This document shows positions 24,312 to 35,075 of a stretch of DNA of 64,000 nt, in pieces. A model generated the notes under the pieces. That model did no database searches. It was not told where the DNA came from and saw only the letters and a list, made by a program, of their open reading frames with translations. The position numbers were made by a program, and so were the translations under genes. Each line of letters begins with the position of its first letter. Within the stretch, counting starts at the first letter, position 1. Source of the DNA: Zhengitettix transpicula (lineage: Eukaryota; Arthropoda; Insecta; Orthoptera; Tetrigidae); the NCBI GenBank assembly GCA_037074705.1, contig CM073591.1, positions 131,261,032-131,325,031 on the forward strand, read 5' to 3'.

Positions 24312-25005
24312 TATCGACCAAATGTTTTATTTTCTATCTTGTCTAAAATGTTAGAATATATAATACATATTATATTACTTGGTTTCATTCTCAAGTACAA
24401 TATAATACCTTCTTCTCAATGTGGTTTTCTGAAACGTTAATCTACTAACACGGCAATGCAGGAATTTGTTGGAATATTCGCCGACATTTACAAGGTATTT
24501 GGATCCTGTAGACCAAAAAATATTATTAAAACAAATGAGTCAACTTTTAACCTTGTTCTGTATTGTATGGTGGTTGTAGAAACAGGTATTGATAGGATTA
24601 ATAAGTTGGAAATAGACCAGTATGAATTTTCTTGTGTAAGAATAAAATATATAGTGTGAAACGTATGTTAAAAGATATTAACTGGATGAGTTTTAGAAAA
24701 TTTATAAAGTTCCATGCTGAAGAATTGGTATATAAATGGATCAACAAGCTGTTGCCATATATTTTAATAAGCATGTAAGCTATAAGTGTGATAGAAACCT
24801 ATACAATGTTAGAAGTAGCTTTTTTTATATATATTTTTTAAAAAATAGTATATTTAATAAGAGGCCACTTGGCAAAATAAATCAGATCTGTGATACAATT
24901 AGGAAATTTAAGAACAGAGTATATACTTAATTTCAAGCAGATAAAAAATTCTATACATTGTAAATACGGCCTTTTTTTCTAAATAAATTATTATTACCTT
25001 ACCTG
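24312..25005 (+). mobile_element. Decayed LINE (CR1/Jockey-like), internally deleted
   Basis: From 24312 the frame reads as a reverse transcriptase of the non-LTR type: YRP, then LSKMLE, IIP-SSQ-GF, an in-frame stop at 24438-24440, then STNTA and DIYKVF. These correspond to the fingers region of LINE reverse transcriptase. The catalytic YxDD part is missing. From 24736 the plus frame matches the C-terminal end of such ORFs (FNKH, then RNLYNVRS, then IRKFKNRVYT and a stop). A 3' end with AATAAATTATTATTA follows. The pieces are joined by a deletion of the central reverse transcriptase; the copy is dead. Confidence 0.82.
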
Positions 25006-25735
25006 AAAAAAATGAAAACAAAAGGTAAGTTTTCTTTTTCTTTTCAAAGTTTCAGTTTTAGGACTGTTCAACCTGATTATATTGAACCAACATTATCTGC
25101 CTAATACACGAATTAATCGAATTTAACTATTTCAGATCCGGATTTAGCGCATGGTTCAATGAAAATAATTAAACTCTTAACACACAAAAGGTCAAATACA
25201 GCAGAAAATAATAACATCGTAGCAGATAACTTGTAAGATTTCGCGTGTTTCCTAGGAATACCGATTGAAGATAAATTAAGGTGCAACTACCATATTGAAC
25301 TTCTTGCCACTAAACTTTAAACGTCTATATATCTGTTGTCCGTTACGATTATTAACACTACAACATGATTTTAAGAACAGAGAAAATGGTTTACATGACT
25401 TATTTCCACTCTCGCAGAGTGGAAATAAAAATGCAGAAAATAGCTATTAAGTTATATTTGGTTCAGATTGTACAGTAAATTGCATGCATCCGCAAAAAAA
25501 AGTTTGAAATATTGACTCTACAGCACATATATACTAGAAAGCATAAATTTCGTAAAACATAAAAATTTCTATGACTTTGTTAAGATTGATATTGATATTA
25601 TATATTCTGTATTATAAGGCCCATAGTTCTTTAAATCAGTCACAATAAATAAAACGATAGAATAATTTATCCTCAAAATATGCAAAAAAAATCTTTTCTA
25701 AGCATTTTCCGATTATTCGTGCGGGTATTACGATT
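25006..25735. other. Intron, nothing recognised
   Basis: AT-rich; no feature seen. Confidence 0.5.
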
Positions 25736-25825
25736 TTTGAATAACTTTACGAAAGCATCAAGGATTGCAGAAAGGTTGTGTGGTATTTATTTTATCACTT
25801 AATTTGCTTGTTACTTGGATACTTT
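25736..25825 (+). repeat. Hammerhead-like module repeat (decayed, single)
   Basis: ACGAAAGCATCAAGGATTGC, then AGAAAGGTTGTGTGGTATTT, then TTTATCAC. This matches the repeat family, but the first box has lost its CTG. Confidence 0.6.
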
Positions 25826-26220
25826 TTTGTCTTATTAGAATACTTTTAACATAGACGTTTGACATTTTATAATTTATTCAGAATGTATGTCACTTCAAGT
25901 CTCCTGAAGAGATAATATTTGTATATTACAATACCCGAAATATATATGGAACATGGTCCATGCTAATTTTAAATTCAAATGTATCAAAACTAAAACCGGA
26001 CTCAGTTAGTCAACAATTTAGATTATGAGCTAATTACACATTTCGTAGGACTGATAATCTGATTATAGTACTTTTAAAGCCTTAGACTAATTATTGTCTT
26101 AATGAACAGGTGTAAAAGTAATTAAGTGTTACTAATTATGCTGAAATATGCAGTGTCTAAAAAGAAATCACCAGTTTTGAGAAAAAGTAGTGACTATTAA
26201 ATGTGATGCTTTCGCGAAAG

Positions 26221-26782
26221 GGCGATTGTACGGTCACTATGGCACCACTTTGAGGGTTGCTACAGATTACTAAAACAAACCTTTTTTGTACATGATTATA
26301 TAGACGGTAGTGACGCATTGACGAACGAATACAAAAAAAGAGACATGAAAATAAAAACATTGTTTATCTAAATAGTTTTTTATTTATCGAGCATCGGTTA
26401 CTACATATTGAGACATCCGTAGGCCATCAATTAAGAGACTACACTTGACTAAAATGAGGACCTCGTTGCTGACCTATTCATTGCGTCTGCCAGCGTGTGC
26501 GAAATACCTGGAACATTTGGAACTGTCTGTCAATCACTCCTTCAATGCTACCAAGCATGTATTACAGTTGGTGGTCGAGGTTTTGAGCATGTTTTGAAAA
26601 CATTTCTGGAAAGAAGCATTTTACGATGATGTTGTAAATAAACCATGTTTTTATTTTCATGTCTAATTATTTTTTGGGTTTGGGCTCAACGTGTCATTTC
26701 CGACCATACATTCATAAACAAAATATGATGTTTTAGTAATCTGTACCACATAAAAGTTCACCCCGTGACCGTAGAATCACCT
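26221..26782. mobile_element. Tc1/mariner-like element remnant with long inverted ends
   Basis: The ends are related in inverted orientation: GCGATTGTACGGTCAC at the left and, read inward, GTGATTCTACGGTCAC at the right. Both then share ACAGATTACTAAAACA and GACATGAAAATAAAAACAT, giving imperfect inverted repeats of roughly 130 bp. Between them, about 26490-26625 on the plus strand, the frame ends QACITVGGRGFEHVL, which resembles the C-terminus of IS630/Tc1/mariner transposases (CI...G..FEH). The catalytic part is deleted. Exact ends and target duplication are not certain. Confidence 0.55.
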
Positions 26783-28060
26783 TGTGGTAATAAGGTGTGC
26801 CTACTCAATAAACATGGAGCGTTAAAAACGTATATTAATAAACACAGAAATTTACAAACATTTTCGTAGAATAGTCCATGGTAGTGAGGGCAAAATAATG
26901 GTAATTATAGTAAAATATTCAGTGCTTCTAAGAACAGTCTTTTCACAGTTTTTTAAAAAAATATTGATTAACTTTATTTGTAAAAATTTACAATATAGTT
27001 TTGCTAAGTTACTAACATTGATAGTGCAACCACTAATTCACGTGACACACGGTAGGGAAACCTGCTCATCAGCAGGCCGCAGCTTACAAATGTAATGGTG
27101 CGGTATGAGCAAAAACGTTCCGAAGAATACTATGAAGTTATAGAAAAACTTTGGCTGATAAATATATGTCGTCGGAAAGATACGAAATCAAAACTGCAGA
27201 ATAAAAAATGAATTAAATTAAAATTTATTCGTACGTGAACGAAGCAAAATTAGGAACTAGTCTTACGAGATAGATAATGAGTTTACATTTGTAAAATAGT
27301 CGCGGTTGCTTGCAAAATAAAAGCCCTAAAAAAATTTAAAAATATATGTCAAGCAGAATAATTGAGTTCATGTGAAACAATAACTGATGATTCATGTATC
27401 TGGGTAAAAACTTTAATTTAAACCAACTAAATATTTTGTTTAAAAAAACTGATATTTATTGCACGCAAAAACATCATTGGCTACACGTATGTTTTACGTA
27501 TTTACATTTATATTAAAATGCATGTTTTGTCAGTAATCATTCCAACGAATCGTTCGCGGATTGATAATTTTAAAAGAATGGCTGATCAACTCCCCACATA
27601 ACAAATTACGATGTTTCCGATAACGTCCAACTCCATTGTTTATCAAATATTCGCCGTACTACGGCGGTTATGGTCTGACACAAAATTGAGTCGATGCCTT
27701 GGTGATTGCTACTTACCATTGTTACTCCTATGCAAATTTAAAAGTTTTGGATAATGAAATAGAAACATACAGCGCGAAAGTGCAGCTGCCAGTGTTAAGA
27801 CAAACAGAAAATAATTGGACTGCCTTAAATGGAGTCGCGCATAAAGACCCATCAAAATATCTATTACGGTCACGGGAGAGAACCGACGGAAAATACGAAT
27901 TTCTTTTTAACTGTTCCTGCATTTTTTTAAGGACAGAGAGAAATATATATATATATATATATATGGCTGAAAAGAATTTTCTTCTCGTATTTAATGTGTG
28001 TTTCTGTGCCATAAAATCCGTGTTCATCAAAGTCGGCTGTCTTTAATGCAGCCTCCCCCA
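26783..28060. other. Intron with a (TA)n microsatellite
   Basis: A TA microsatellite lies at about 27944-27964. A 115-codon frame at 27699-28046 runs through it and so is not a credible gene. Nothing else recognised. Confidence 0.5.
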
Positions 28061-28560
28061 CATTTCGTTTAAAGTTTAACGACCGTCACGAGAATAATTT
28101 GATCGTAACGCGCAGAGTGCAGGTGCCGCGTTTCGAATTTCAAAGGATCGCCCTCCGCGTTTCGCAGAAGTGCACGCTGCATTTCGGCGTAGAGGCACGG
28201 GGGTCGTAAAGCCGACCTCGATCGATGACTTCCAATAAATATCACTTGTTGCAACGCGTTCGAGAGGCATCGCATCCACCAATCCTGCGGTTTGGCGTCG
28301 TTTTCATTCGCATGCCGGAAATCCTCCTTTTTCATCCCTTGGTTACGTCGCACATCACGCGCAAGTGTTGGAACGAGGAACGGATAGCTTTCCTCTGGCT
28401 CAGCCGTAAACACGAAAGCCAATAAGGAACAAATTCAGGGATATCAAGATTGTGTGTGTGCAAGGAAACTCCAGTCACGAGGTACAAGTCACTTCGCAAA
28501 AAAATCTCGTACGACGAATCTGGGACACTGTTTTGTAAAATATGTGACTTGTCTGACATT
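28061..28560. promoter_or_regulatory. CpG-rich unique block, candidate regulatory or old exon
   Basis: GC-richer than its flanks, with many CpG (28080-28420). Open frames on both strands (117 codons minus, 66 codons plus) show no family resemblance. Regulatory DNA is the simplest reading; an exon of a nested gene cannot be excluded. Confidence 0.3.
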
Positions 28561-29465
28561 AATATCCTTTGACTGACGATCAGGGTTTAGATAGTAATAA
28601 GAGACTGTTTAACGCACTGACACCTCTGATGTTCGTAATATTCGAACTCAAGTTTCTGTCGCTGTCGGACAGCCTCCATTTTCACAGTAGTCCAGAGCTT
28701 ATTGAATAAATTAATCGCAAAAACTTTATTTTATGAGATTGGAGGACGGTCTGCGGCACATGGCGGCCAAAACGGGCCGATAATATTTAAGAAAGTCTTG
28801 TTTTAAAATTAAAACATAAAACAACTGTGTTAAAAGTATAATAATTAGAAAAATAACTAGCCAAATAACTGACAAAAATAAGTGCTAAATCCCACATTTA
28901 TCACTTGTTTTCGTCAGTTATTGGACATTTATTAATATAAAAGTCTCTTTTTGTTTCACCTTGACAGAACTCCTTATCATCTTACTTAAAACTTGGTGCA
29001 CATGCAATTAATTATCGGAGAATTTGCAAGCTGTTTGCGTAAATATTTGGACAAAGGGAAGAAAAGTCCCTAACACATATGATTATTCTTTACGTTTCGG
29101 AAGCTTATTATAAATTAATTTATTCTCCGTAAAGTAAGAGTTTTAACACCCAGACTGGATTTACTGGATTATATCAATGTTAGTTGATTAATTAAGAATC
29201 GTCATAAGAGGCAGTCCATGACACTACATTTGGACATCTAATTTTAACATATACACGTATACATATATACATAAAAAACTGCAGATTTATATAACATATT
29301 TTTTAATGAAACTAATTAAATTCCGTAAAATCGAATACTTTAACTATGTAATTGTCAATTTCACATTTCTAATTTATCGTATAAATTTTACAAATTTAGG
29401 TCAATTACTCGTTGAAATTGTGGACGCAAAGTCACAATATTGTTATAATTTTTAGTTTTATAAAT
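28561..29465. other. Intron, nothing recognised
   Basis: AT-rich; no feature seen. Confidence 0.5.
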
Positions 29466-29715
29466 AGAGTAATAAAACTGCCTTTGAGTCAGAAAATGGT
29501 TTATTAACAAAAACTGAAATATCGACGTTTCAAATTTATTAATTTAATATTTAAACCATACAAAATATTTAGGGGCAAGGCAGAAAACGTTTTCCTCTAA
29601 AATTTTTCTATGATTCATATATGAACCTGAAGCGGTCTTAAAACAACGACGAAACGTAATATATATTTAACTTTTTGTTAATAAAGAATTTTCTGACTCA
29701 ATGCCGTTTATTTAT
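29466..29715. repeat. Fold-back repeat with hammerhead-like module
   Basis: Arms 29471-29530 and 29651-29711 are inverted copies with roughly 80% identity; both contain GAGTCAGAAAAT and TTTATTAACAAAAA. A plus-strand module, CTGAAGC-17 nt-GAAAC, lies at 29627-29655 with GTC and GAC able to pair. This is a diverged subfamily of the same repeat. Confidence 0.65.
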
Positions 29716-30230
29716 TTTTTGTTTTACTTGAATAATACATTTTTTACTATAAAATTGGCCATTTTTCTTATTAGTTATTGTATCAATGTTATAGAATTTC
29801 ATTTTGAACTCAACTATTGATGCTTCGAGTTGGTCGACTTAAAAGCTTTTGACGCCTGCAAGTATTTCTACGTCATAGAAAGATTTGTATGATCCGTGTA
29901 ATTTTTCCAGGAATATCAAAAGACCATCTTTCTGCGTTCATAGATTTTAAAGCTTTTTATTCTAATGAAGATATTGGTCGCTAATTGTGGCAGATCCTAA
30001 ATTCTACCAAGAAATTTACTGGATAGGCGAGGGGGGTGGGGGGGAAGGAAAAATGTTTCAGCTAAACGCATAAAATCTGGAATGTACGCAATCAGATAAC
30101 CTTAGCGTTGTATCAGATGAAATGGAGAAGTAAGGCAATATCGATATTAAGATGGACGAACGGGATTCTGGATAGAAAGCTCGATAAAAGCGATTCCATG
30201 AGAAACGTAAGCCAAAGTGTAAATTAACTG
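29716..30230. other. Intron, nothing recognised
   Basis: AT-rich; a short G-rich tract at 30030-30045. No gene seen. Confidence 0.5.
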
Positions 30231-30600
30231 TAGTTGCTGAAACATGAGTTCGCTGATTACCTCGTGCGGTGTAAACACGGCTTCGTCCGGCAGGTAAAAA
30301 CAGGAAGTTTCCCTGTTGTCGGATTCCGCTGAACACTTAACGCGAACCACGATGACAAATCAACTTGTCGTCCAATTAAGCGAGCAAGACTGGAGTCGTA
30401 ATAAGCACTCCCGCCGGCGGAAGGGTTAAACGGTAGATAATTGTGGCTGCGATCCAATGGTCCGTGAAGACTACAGCTCCTAATTAGCACGGCGCTAGCG
30501 TGGGCGTTGCTGTCATTAGCGTTTCTACGAGTGGTCACTTAGCACACACCCGCTCCACACGACCCGTTTGTTATTGAAGCCGTGAAGTCGACCGACAAGT
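30231..30600. promoter_or_regulatory. Candidate regulatory block with homeodomain sites
   Basis: GC-richer island with CAATTAAG (30373-30380), TAATTAG (30481-30487) and CATTAGCG (about 30515). Three homeodomain-type cores within 150 bp of otherwise GC-rich sequence. About 1.6 kb from the Lim1 exon, on its intron-2 side. Confidence 0.35.
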
Positions 30601-31450
30601 TTCGATAACATGCCACGATTCAATTTCCCTGAACACATCCAAAAATGAATTATTTACGAATTTTTAGCCATGCCTATGCACAAAGTGAAGTTTTTTTTAG
30701 CAGCGGGAAAATGTTTCACAGAGTCTATAAATCGAAGAAGAATTTAATATGATAAACATATCCCATCAAGTCCATAGTTGACACTTAACATACATAAGAT
30801 CCCAGACGGGATGCTAGCGACCGTGTATGAGAATAAATTGTTGCACAGTGATGAAAATTGCCGGCTCGTAGCTTCAAAGAGGAAAAACTCGGAATCTTAG
30901 ACTATAAAATAAATTAATTTGAATTGAAGACCCATGAAAGAAATTTTGACCAGTACTGAAACAAATCATTCCGAAAATATTCGATTTAAAAGTCAGTGTA
31001 AACTACAACAGATCTATTAAAAGTTTTAACAGGCTTAGGAACGTTGAACTGACTTTAATTGTGAAAGATGACATTTCTTTGTTAATATCATTGTTCTGTT
31101 AATAACGTCTCACAAATAACCTGTAAATAAAACGAACTACCGAAACTCAGCAAATCCAAAGGTAGACACATTTAGAAAAATTCTCCGCAAACTTGTACAG
31201 CTTCCTACGATATTTATTTCGATTTTAAAATAACGACGAAATTAACGCGTTGGAAACAATTCACGACAGTAGCAAATTTGGTACAGTCTGCCATTTTGTT
31301 TCTGGATTTTTTTAAAAGAAAAAATGAGTACGCAGGTACTCCAGAAATCTCCAGATAACCGATCGCAGGCTTTATGGGTTGCAACCAGAATATAAGTTCG
31401 AAATATAAAATAGACTGAAATGGATAAAAGTTAACTTATATATTCTGAAT
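30601..31450. other. Intron, nothing recognised
   Basis: AT-rich; no feature seen. Confidence 0.5.
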
Positions 31451-31454
31451 TAAA

Positions 31455-31635
31455 CAATAAACAGACAAAATTATGTGATAAAATAAATACCACAAAACTT
31501 TTCTGCAATCCTTGTTGCTTTCTTCAAGTGTTGAAAAATAGTAAGAGCTTTAAGAAAGGCGCGCTGCAATAAAACCAGGCGACGTTCCCCTTTCATTAGA
31601 TGAAAAATTAACAAACAGATCATCTGTATTTTTGC
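31455..31635 (-). repeat. Hammerhead-like module repeat, minus copy
   Basis: The minus strand reads TTGAAGA-17 nt-GAAAA at 31499-31527, with GCAA and TTGC as stem arms, followed by GTTTTGTGGTATTTATTTTA and TCACATAATTTTGTCTGT. It faces away from the tandem array that starts about 150 bp further on. Confidence 0.7.
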
Positions 31636-31639
31636 GGTG

Positions 31640-32060
31640 TGTCGTTCTTATAGCTGTTTCGATTTTTTTACACGTGACGAAAGCAACAAGGGCGGCGAAA
31701 CGATTTTGTGGTATTTAATTTATCACCTAATTTTGTCTGTTTATTTACTTCATAACCGAACTAAAAGTTTAATTTACGAAGGGGTTCGTTTTCTCCGTTT
31801 GTGTTCAGATTTTACACACCTGACGAAAGCAAAAATGGCGGTGTAAACGTTGGGTGGTATTTAATTTATCACAGAATTTTGACTTACTCACTACTTCGTA
31901 TCCGAACTAAAAGTTTAATTTACGAAGAGATTCGTTTTCTCCGTTTGTGTTTCGATTTTACATACTTGACGAAAGCAACAAGAGCGGCGGAAACGTTATC
32001 ACGGAATTTTGTCTGTTTATTCACTACTTCATAACCGAACTAAACGTTTAATTTACGTTT
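31640..32060 (+). repeat. 146-bp tandem array of hammerhead-like units
   Basis: Three units with GACGAAAGC at 31676, 31822 and 31968, exactly 146 bp apart. Each unit has the two-box module (31674-31701, 31820-31848, 31966-31994), then a GTGGTATTTAATTTATCAC-type segment, then AACTAAAAGTTTAATTTACG and TTCGTTTTCTCCGTTTGTG. The last unit is truncated by a small deletion. The array ends about 95 bp before the Lim1 donor site. Hammerhead units in tandem are known from Penelope-like elements and retrozymes. Confidence 0.85.
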
Positions 32061-32147
32061 GTGTCACAAAGACGAAACTCAGATTTATGAAGCCTTCGTA
32101 GTCGCACTTGAGAATTCGTTAAATCGAAATAATTTTGCGCCGCTGAT

Positions 32148-32153
32148 TCCTAC
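32148..32153 (-). other. Lim1: 5' splice donor of the Lim1 LIM2 exon
   Basis: The minus strand reads AAG|gtagga. The match to the donor consensus is good. Translation would continue only a few codons past it without family resemblance, so the exon ends here, one base into a codon. Confidence 0.85.
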
Positions 32154-32359
32154 CTTGGTGCGTCTTGCCGTTGATGTAGTCCTCCTTGCAGATGAACTTA
32201 TTGTCGTCCAGCACGTACAGTTCTTCGCCCGTGGACAGTTGCTTACGGCAAACCATACAGGTGAAACAGTTCAGGTGGAATACTTTGTCTCTCGCCTTAC
32301 GCACAAGGTCGGATGGAGATATGCCCTGCGCGCAGCCTCCACATTTCGTGCCGTAGCGC
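32154..32359 (-). CDS. Lim1: Lim1 (Lhx1/5-class LIM-homeodomain factor), internal exon with second LIM domain
   Basis: Internal exon of 206 bp, partial gene. It encodes 68 complete residues that start [12 protein letters not shown] and end DYINGKTHQ, plus one codon base at each end. The zinc ligands of a LIM domain are visible: Cys6, Cys9, His28, Cys31, Cys34, Cys37, Cys57 and Asp60. The strings [21 protein letters not shown] and QLSTGEELY are diagnostic of the Lim1/Lhx1/Lhx5 class; the Lim3 class differs at these places. In this family the two LIM domains bind the cofactor Ldb/Chip and the homeodomain binds TAATTA-type DNA in the nucleus, in head, nervous-system and appendage patterning. On the minus strand the acceptor is a pyrimidine-rich tract ending ttccag (32380-32360) and the donor reads CACCAAG|gtagga (32153 downward). 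The exon starts on the third base of a codon, as expected after an exon ending in the DFFR motif. The coding frame is open and looks functional. LIM1-domain and homeodomain exons were not found. Confidence 0.96.
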
Positions 32360-32380
32360 CTGGAACAAAAAGAAAACACA
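32360..32380 (-). other. Lim1: 3' splice acceptor of the Lim1 LIM2 exon
   Basis: On the minus strand this is a T-rich polypyrimidine stretch (ttttctttttgttccag) directly before the first exonic base at 32359. It fixes the exon start and makes the phase agree with an upstream exon ending in a split Arg codon. Confidence 0.9.
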
Positions 32381-32860
32381 TTTAACTCCCTATTAAAGCA
32401 TTCGTGTATTAATTTCAAATCAGGGAATTACAGAATTAGGAATGGTTTTATCGTCGTTATCACATTACACTAAAACGGACACCATGTGTAATAGTAAAGA
32501 AAATTGTTGCCAGACACAGCTTTAGTATGTAGTGGACGAAAACGGAAATAATAGCGATTAAATAAATTCGTTCTAATCATAGGAACATAAATGGAAAAAA
32601 AAATTGTGTCTGGAAAATATTTAGTGGCTTCGGAAACCACATTACAGTAAAGTAATGGCTAGATAGCAAATAACTCCTCTGTTGTCCAGCTTAGTTAGTA
32701 AAAATTAATAAACGTTAAAATAGTCGCGTACTATTAATTTTCTAAATATTTATTTCTATCGTCCTTAATTTAAGGAAAGAAATGTTATTTGGAACTGTTA
32801 TTGTCTGTCTTCCAATAAATTAGTAGTATTGCACTTAATCTCAGTAAAATTTATTGACAA
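32381..32860. other. Lim1 upstream intron, nothing recognised
   Basis: AT-rich sequence just upstream (in transcript direction) of the exon. No conserved motif apart from the splice acceptor. Confidence 0.5.
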
Positions 32861-32960
32861 ATATTTATAATTAAAGTTACGTTTCGGTCCTTCATTTAGT
32901 CTTCGTCAAATACCTACAGGCAGACCGAAATATAACTCAACATTAAATATAAAAAAAATT
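32861..32960 (-). repeat. Diverged hammerhead-like module
   Basis: The minus strand reads TTGACGA-17 nt-GAAAC at 32881-32909. Box spacing is kept but the stem between the boxes is poorly paired. A plus-strand partial copy (CAGACCGAAATATAACTC) lies about 20 bp further on. Confidence 0.5.
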
Positions 32961-33277
32961 ATCAACGTCAGCGTTATTAAAATTTAACATCAGACGATAA
33001 TTGTGTAATCATTATCTCTATAAATATTGGGAAATGATGCCAAACTACTATTCAGTTACTACGTTGACAACGTGATTGTCTATTACGTCCTTTCTACTGT
33101 ATAAAAGAATTATTGAAATATCTGTAATCATTTTTCTGTCGTGTGTACTACCGATACATCACACTAGGCTTTTCTGTGTCAGTAATCTTAATATTTAAAA
33201 GGCGTAAATCAATCAAGAATAAAAAATAACCTCTTAGTCCTAAAATTTTTATTACATATATATAACCACCTCGACTA

Positions 33278-33597
33278 ACTGTACTCGGGTTAACCGAAAC
33301 CAGGGTTATCTGAAATTAAAATTCTAAAATATTATACTGTACTGCACGGAAAATTACCGAATTTTAGAATGAATAATTCAAATGCTACAAATGTAATCCC
33401 TAAAACGTAATTTTAACTTCAATAAAGAACATATGTGTAGCGTACAACGATTTTTTAATTCGTTTCATCTTCAAAACTTTTCAAAATACGAAGCTATATA
33501 ACAGAAAATACTGTAACTTTAGATGTTCATTGCTTAACCGAAAAAATTGTTATTCGAAACGGCTTCACCCCCTTTAGTTCGGTTAACCGGGATGTTC
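33278..33597. mobile_element. Pogo-like MITE, about 320 bp
   Basis: The left end reads CTCGGGTTAACCGAA and the right end, read inward, ATCCCGGTTAACCGAA. Both ends abut a TA dinucleotide (33276-33277 and 33598-33599), the target duplicated by Tc1/mariner/pogo elements. GGTTATCTGAAA inside the left end is also typical of pogo ends. No transposase remains. Confidence 0.6.
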
Positions 33598-33720
33598 TAA
33601 ACCTCCATAGGCAATTATCATCAGTATCTGTTACTTAAATGTTTATTTTATGTTGTTTACATCTAGTTAATATTTTGTTTTTTCGTGAATAAGACTCAAT
33701 AATAAAAAAAGATAGCTAAA

Positions 33721-33805
33721 TACAGATAAAATAAGTGATAATATAAATACCACACAACGTTTCTGGGATCCTTGTCATTTTCTTCAGGTGATAAGAAGAG
33801 CCAAG
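33721..33805 (-). repeat. Hammerhead-like module repeat (single)
   Basis: The minus strand reads CTGAAGA-17 nt-GAAAC at 33759-33787, followed by GTTGTGTGGTATTTATATTA. The upstream GGCTCTTCTTATCACCTGA links it to the copy at 15541-15630. Stem pairing is partly lost. Confidence 0.7.
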
Positions 33806-34740
33806 AGTGATACAACTGTCTTTCTTATTATTAATTTTCAATCAGACGTATTTTTTTCATTTCAATAAGACTTATTATTGACGGAACACTGGTATTACTG
33901 AATATTGCACAGCTCCAAGAATTTACACGATCAATTTTCATGCTGTCATAGCAGATGAACGTGAGGGATGTGCACAACGACAGTAATTAGCGTTGCTGAG
34001 GTTTATTTCTCCCTTCCACTTTCTCCACTTGGCACTCCACTACGCGTCTGCATGATTCGCGTGCGAGGTCCTTTCCTTCCTGCCAATTTGCTACTTAGCC
34101 ATGCTCATGGTTGTTTACTCTCGCGAAAGCGGATCGCGGCGGCAAAATACTGTACGTTTCTGCTTTCAGAACTGGGTCAGCGCATGCGCGATTCAGGTCA
34201 CGGCAAATACTTATGCAATTGTTTAGTGAGAACCACTGAACTACTGAGACAGTTTGTGACAAGTAGCAGGCGTTTGAAATATTTTCTCATGTGTACTTTC
34301 ACAAATATAGTTTTAGAGACTGGTCAACGGTGGTGGAAAGTGAAAATCGTGGTTGGACCAGCAAAATTAGTTTGTTCAGATTCAGGCACTTCGTTGCTAG
34401 TGTAAATCTTACAAGAAGAGTGGCAAATGAGCTTCACATTGGGCAAATTTAGTACCAATACCTTAGTTCTCTGATTCAGTGATACACATAAATATACAAA
34501 AATCTACAATACAATTCACTTACAGCCTCGTAGAGAACCCTCATCTACAGAGTTAAACACATGACGATAAATTATTTCCACATATAGAGTTTAATGTATA
34601 AAATGCAGCAGATGTGGTTTAGATTTAAAATCAACCAAGTTACGAAGTCACCTGGACTTGACTGACATTTCCAGATACTTTTAAATCTGTTTCGGTCAAT
34701 CAATGATCTATTAGTCGTTTTCCTGCGCAACCCTTCGAAA
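33806..34740. other. Intron, no supported gene
   Basis: Contains the longest open frame of the window (145 codons, 33968-34405, plus). It has no recognisable domain, starts in GC-richer DNA and has no splice or promoter context, so I do not call it a gene. Confidence 0.4.
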
Positions 34741-35075
34741 CTCCTCATCTACACATGACGTAAAAGCCTCCTGTTATTTTAAGTTTCCGATGGCGGCCGT
34801 ATCGCTGTTTGCCCGTGTGTGGGTCCCTGTAATGATTCAGCAGCGGCCTATCGCGGCTGCAGGGAGACGTGTTGAGAGGATGGGAGTATCCTCGACCTGG
34901 AATAGATAACATCTCCTGGAACAGCGGAAGGGCCGAGCGAAGCAGGCAACTCCCACTGGGGGCTGGATGCTTCGTGACCCGCCGCGCCGCGCCGTGGTGT
35001 AGAATCGGGGAGGGGGTAAGTCTACAAGCTTCTGGAACAATATCGCAGCTCACGTTCGAAGAAGAAGCCGAACGT
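34741..35075. promoter_or_regulatory. CpG-rich candidate regulatory block
   Basis: GC-rich with CpG runs (34780-35030). It has a YY1-like core, GATGGCGGC, at about 34791 and GATAACATC at about 34905. No exon could be tied to it. Confidence 0.3.

Noticed and set aside
27699..28046. 115-codon plus frame
   Set aside because: Runs through a TA microsatellite and has no family resemblance.
31637..32034. Two overlapping plus frames (69 and 77 codons) with similar sequences next to the Lim1 exon
   Set aside because: The similarity comes from the 146-bp tandem repeat, not from related proteins.
1..32153. Search for the Lim1 homeodomain exons
   Set aside because: No minus-strand stretch encoding a WFQN-type recognition helix was found.
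32059..32385. 108-codon plus frame opposite the Lim1 exon
   Set aside because: Shadow of the real minus-strand exon, which has zinc ligands and matching splice sites.
33968..34405. 145-codon open frame on the plus strand, the longest in the window
   Set aside because: No domain, signal or family resemblance, no splice context; a frame of this length is plausible by chance in six frames of 64 kb.
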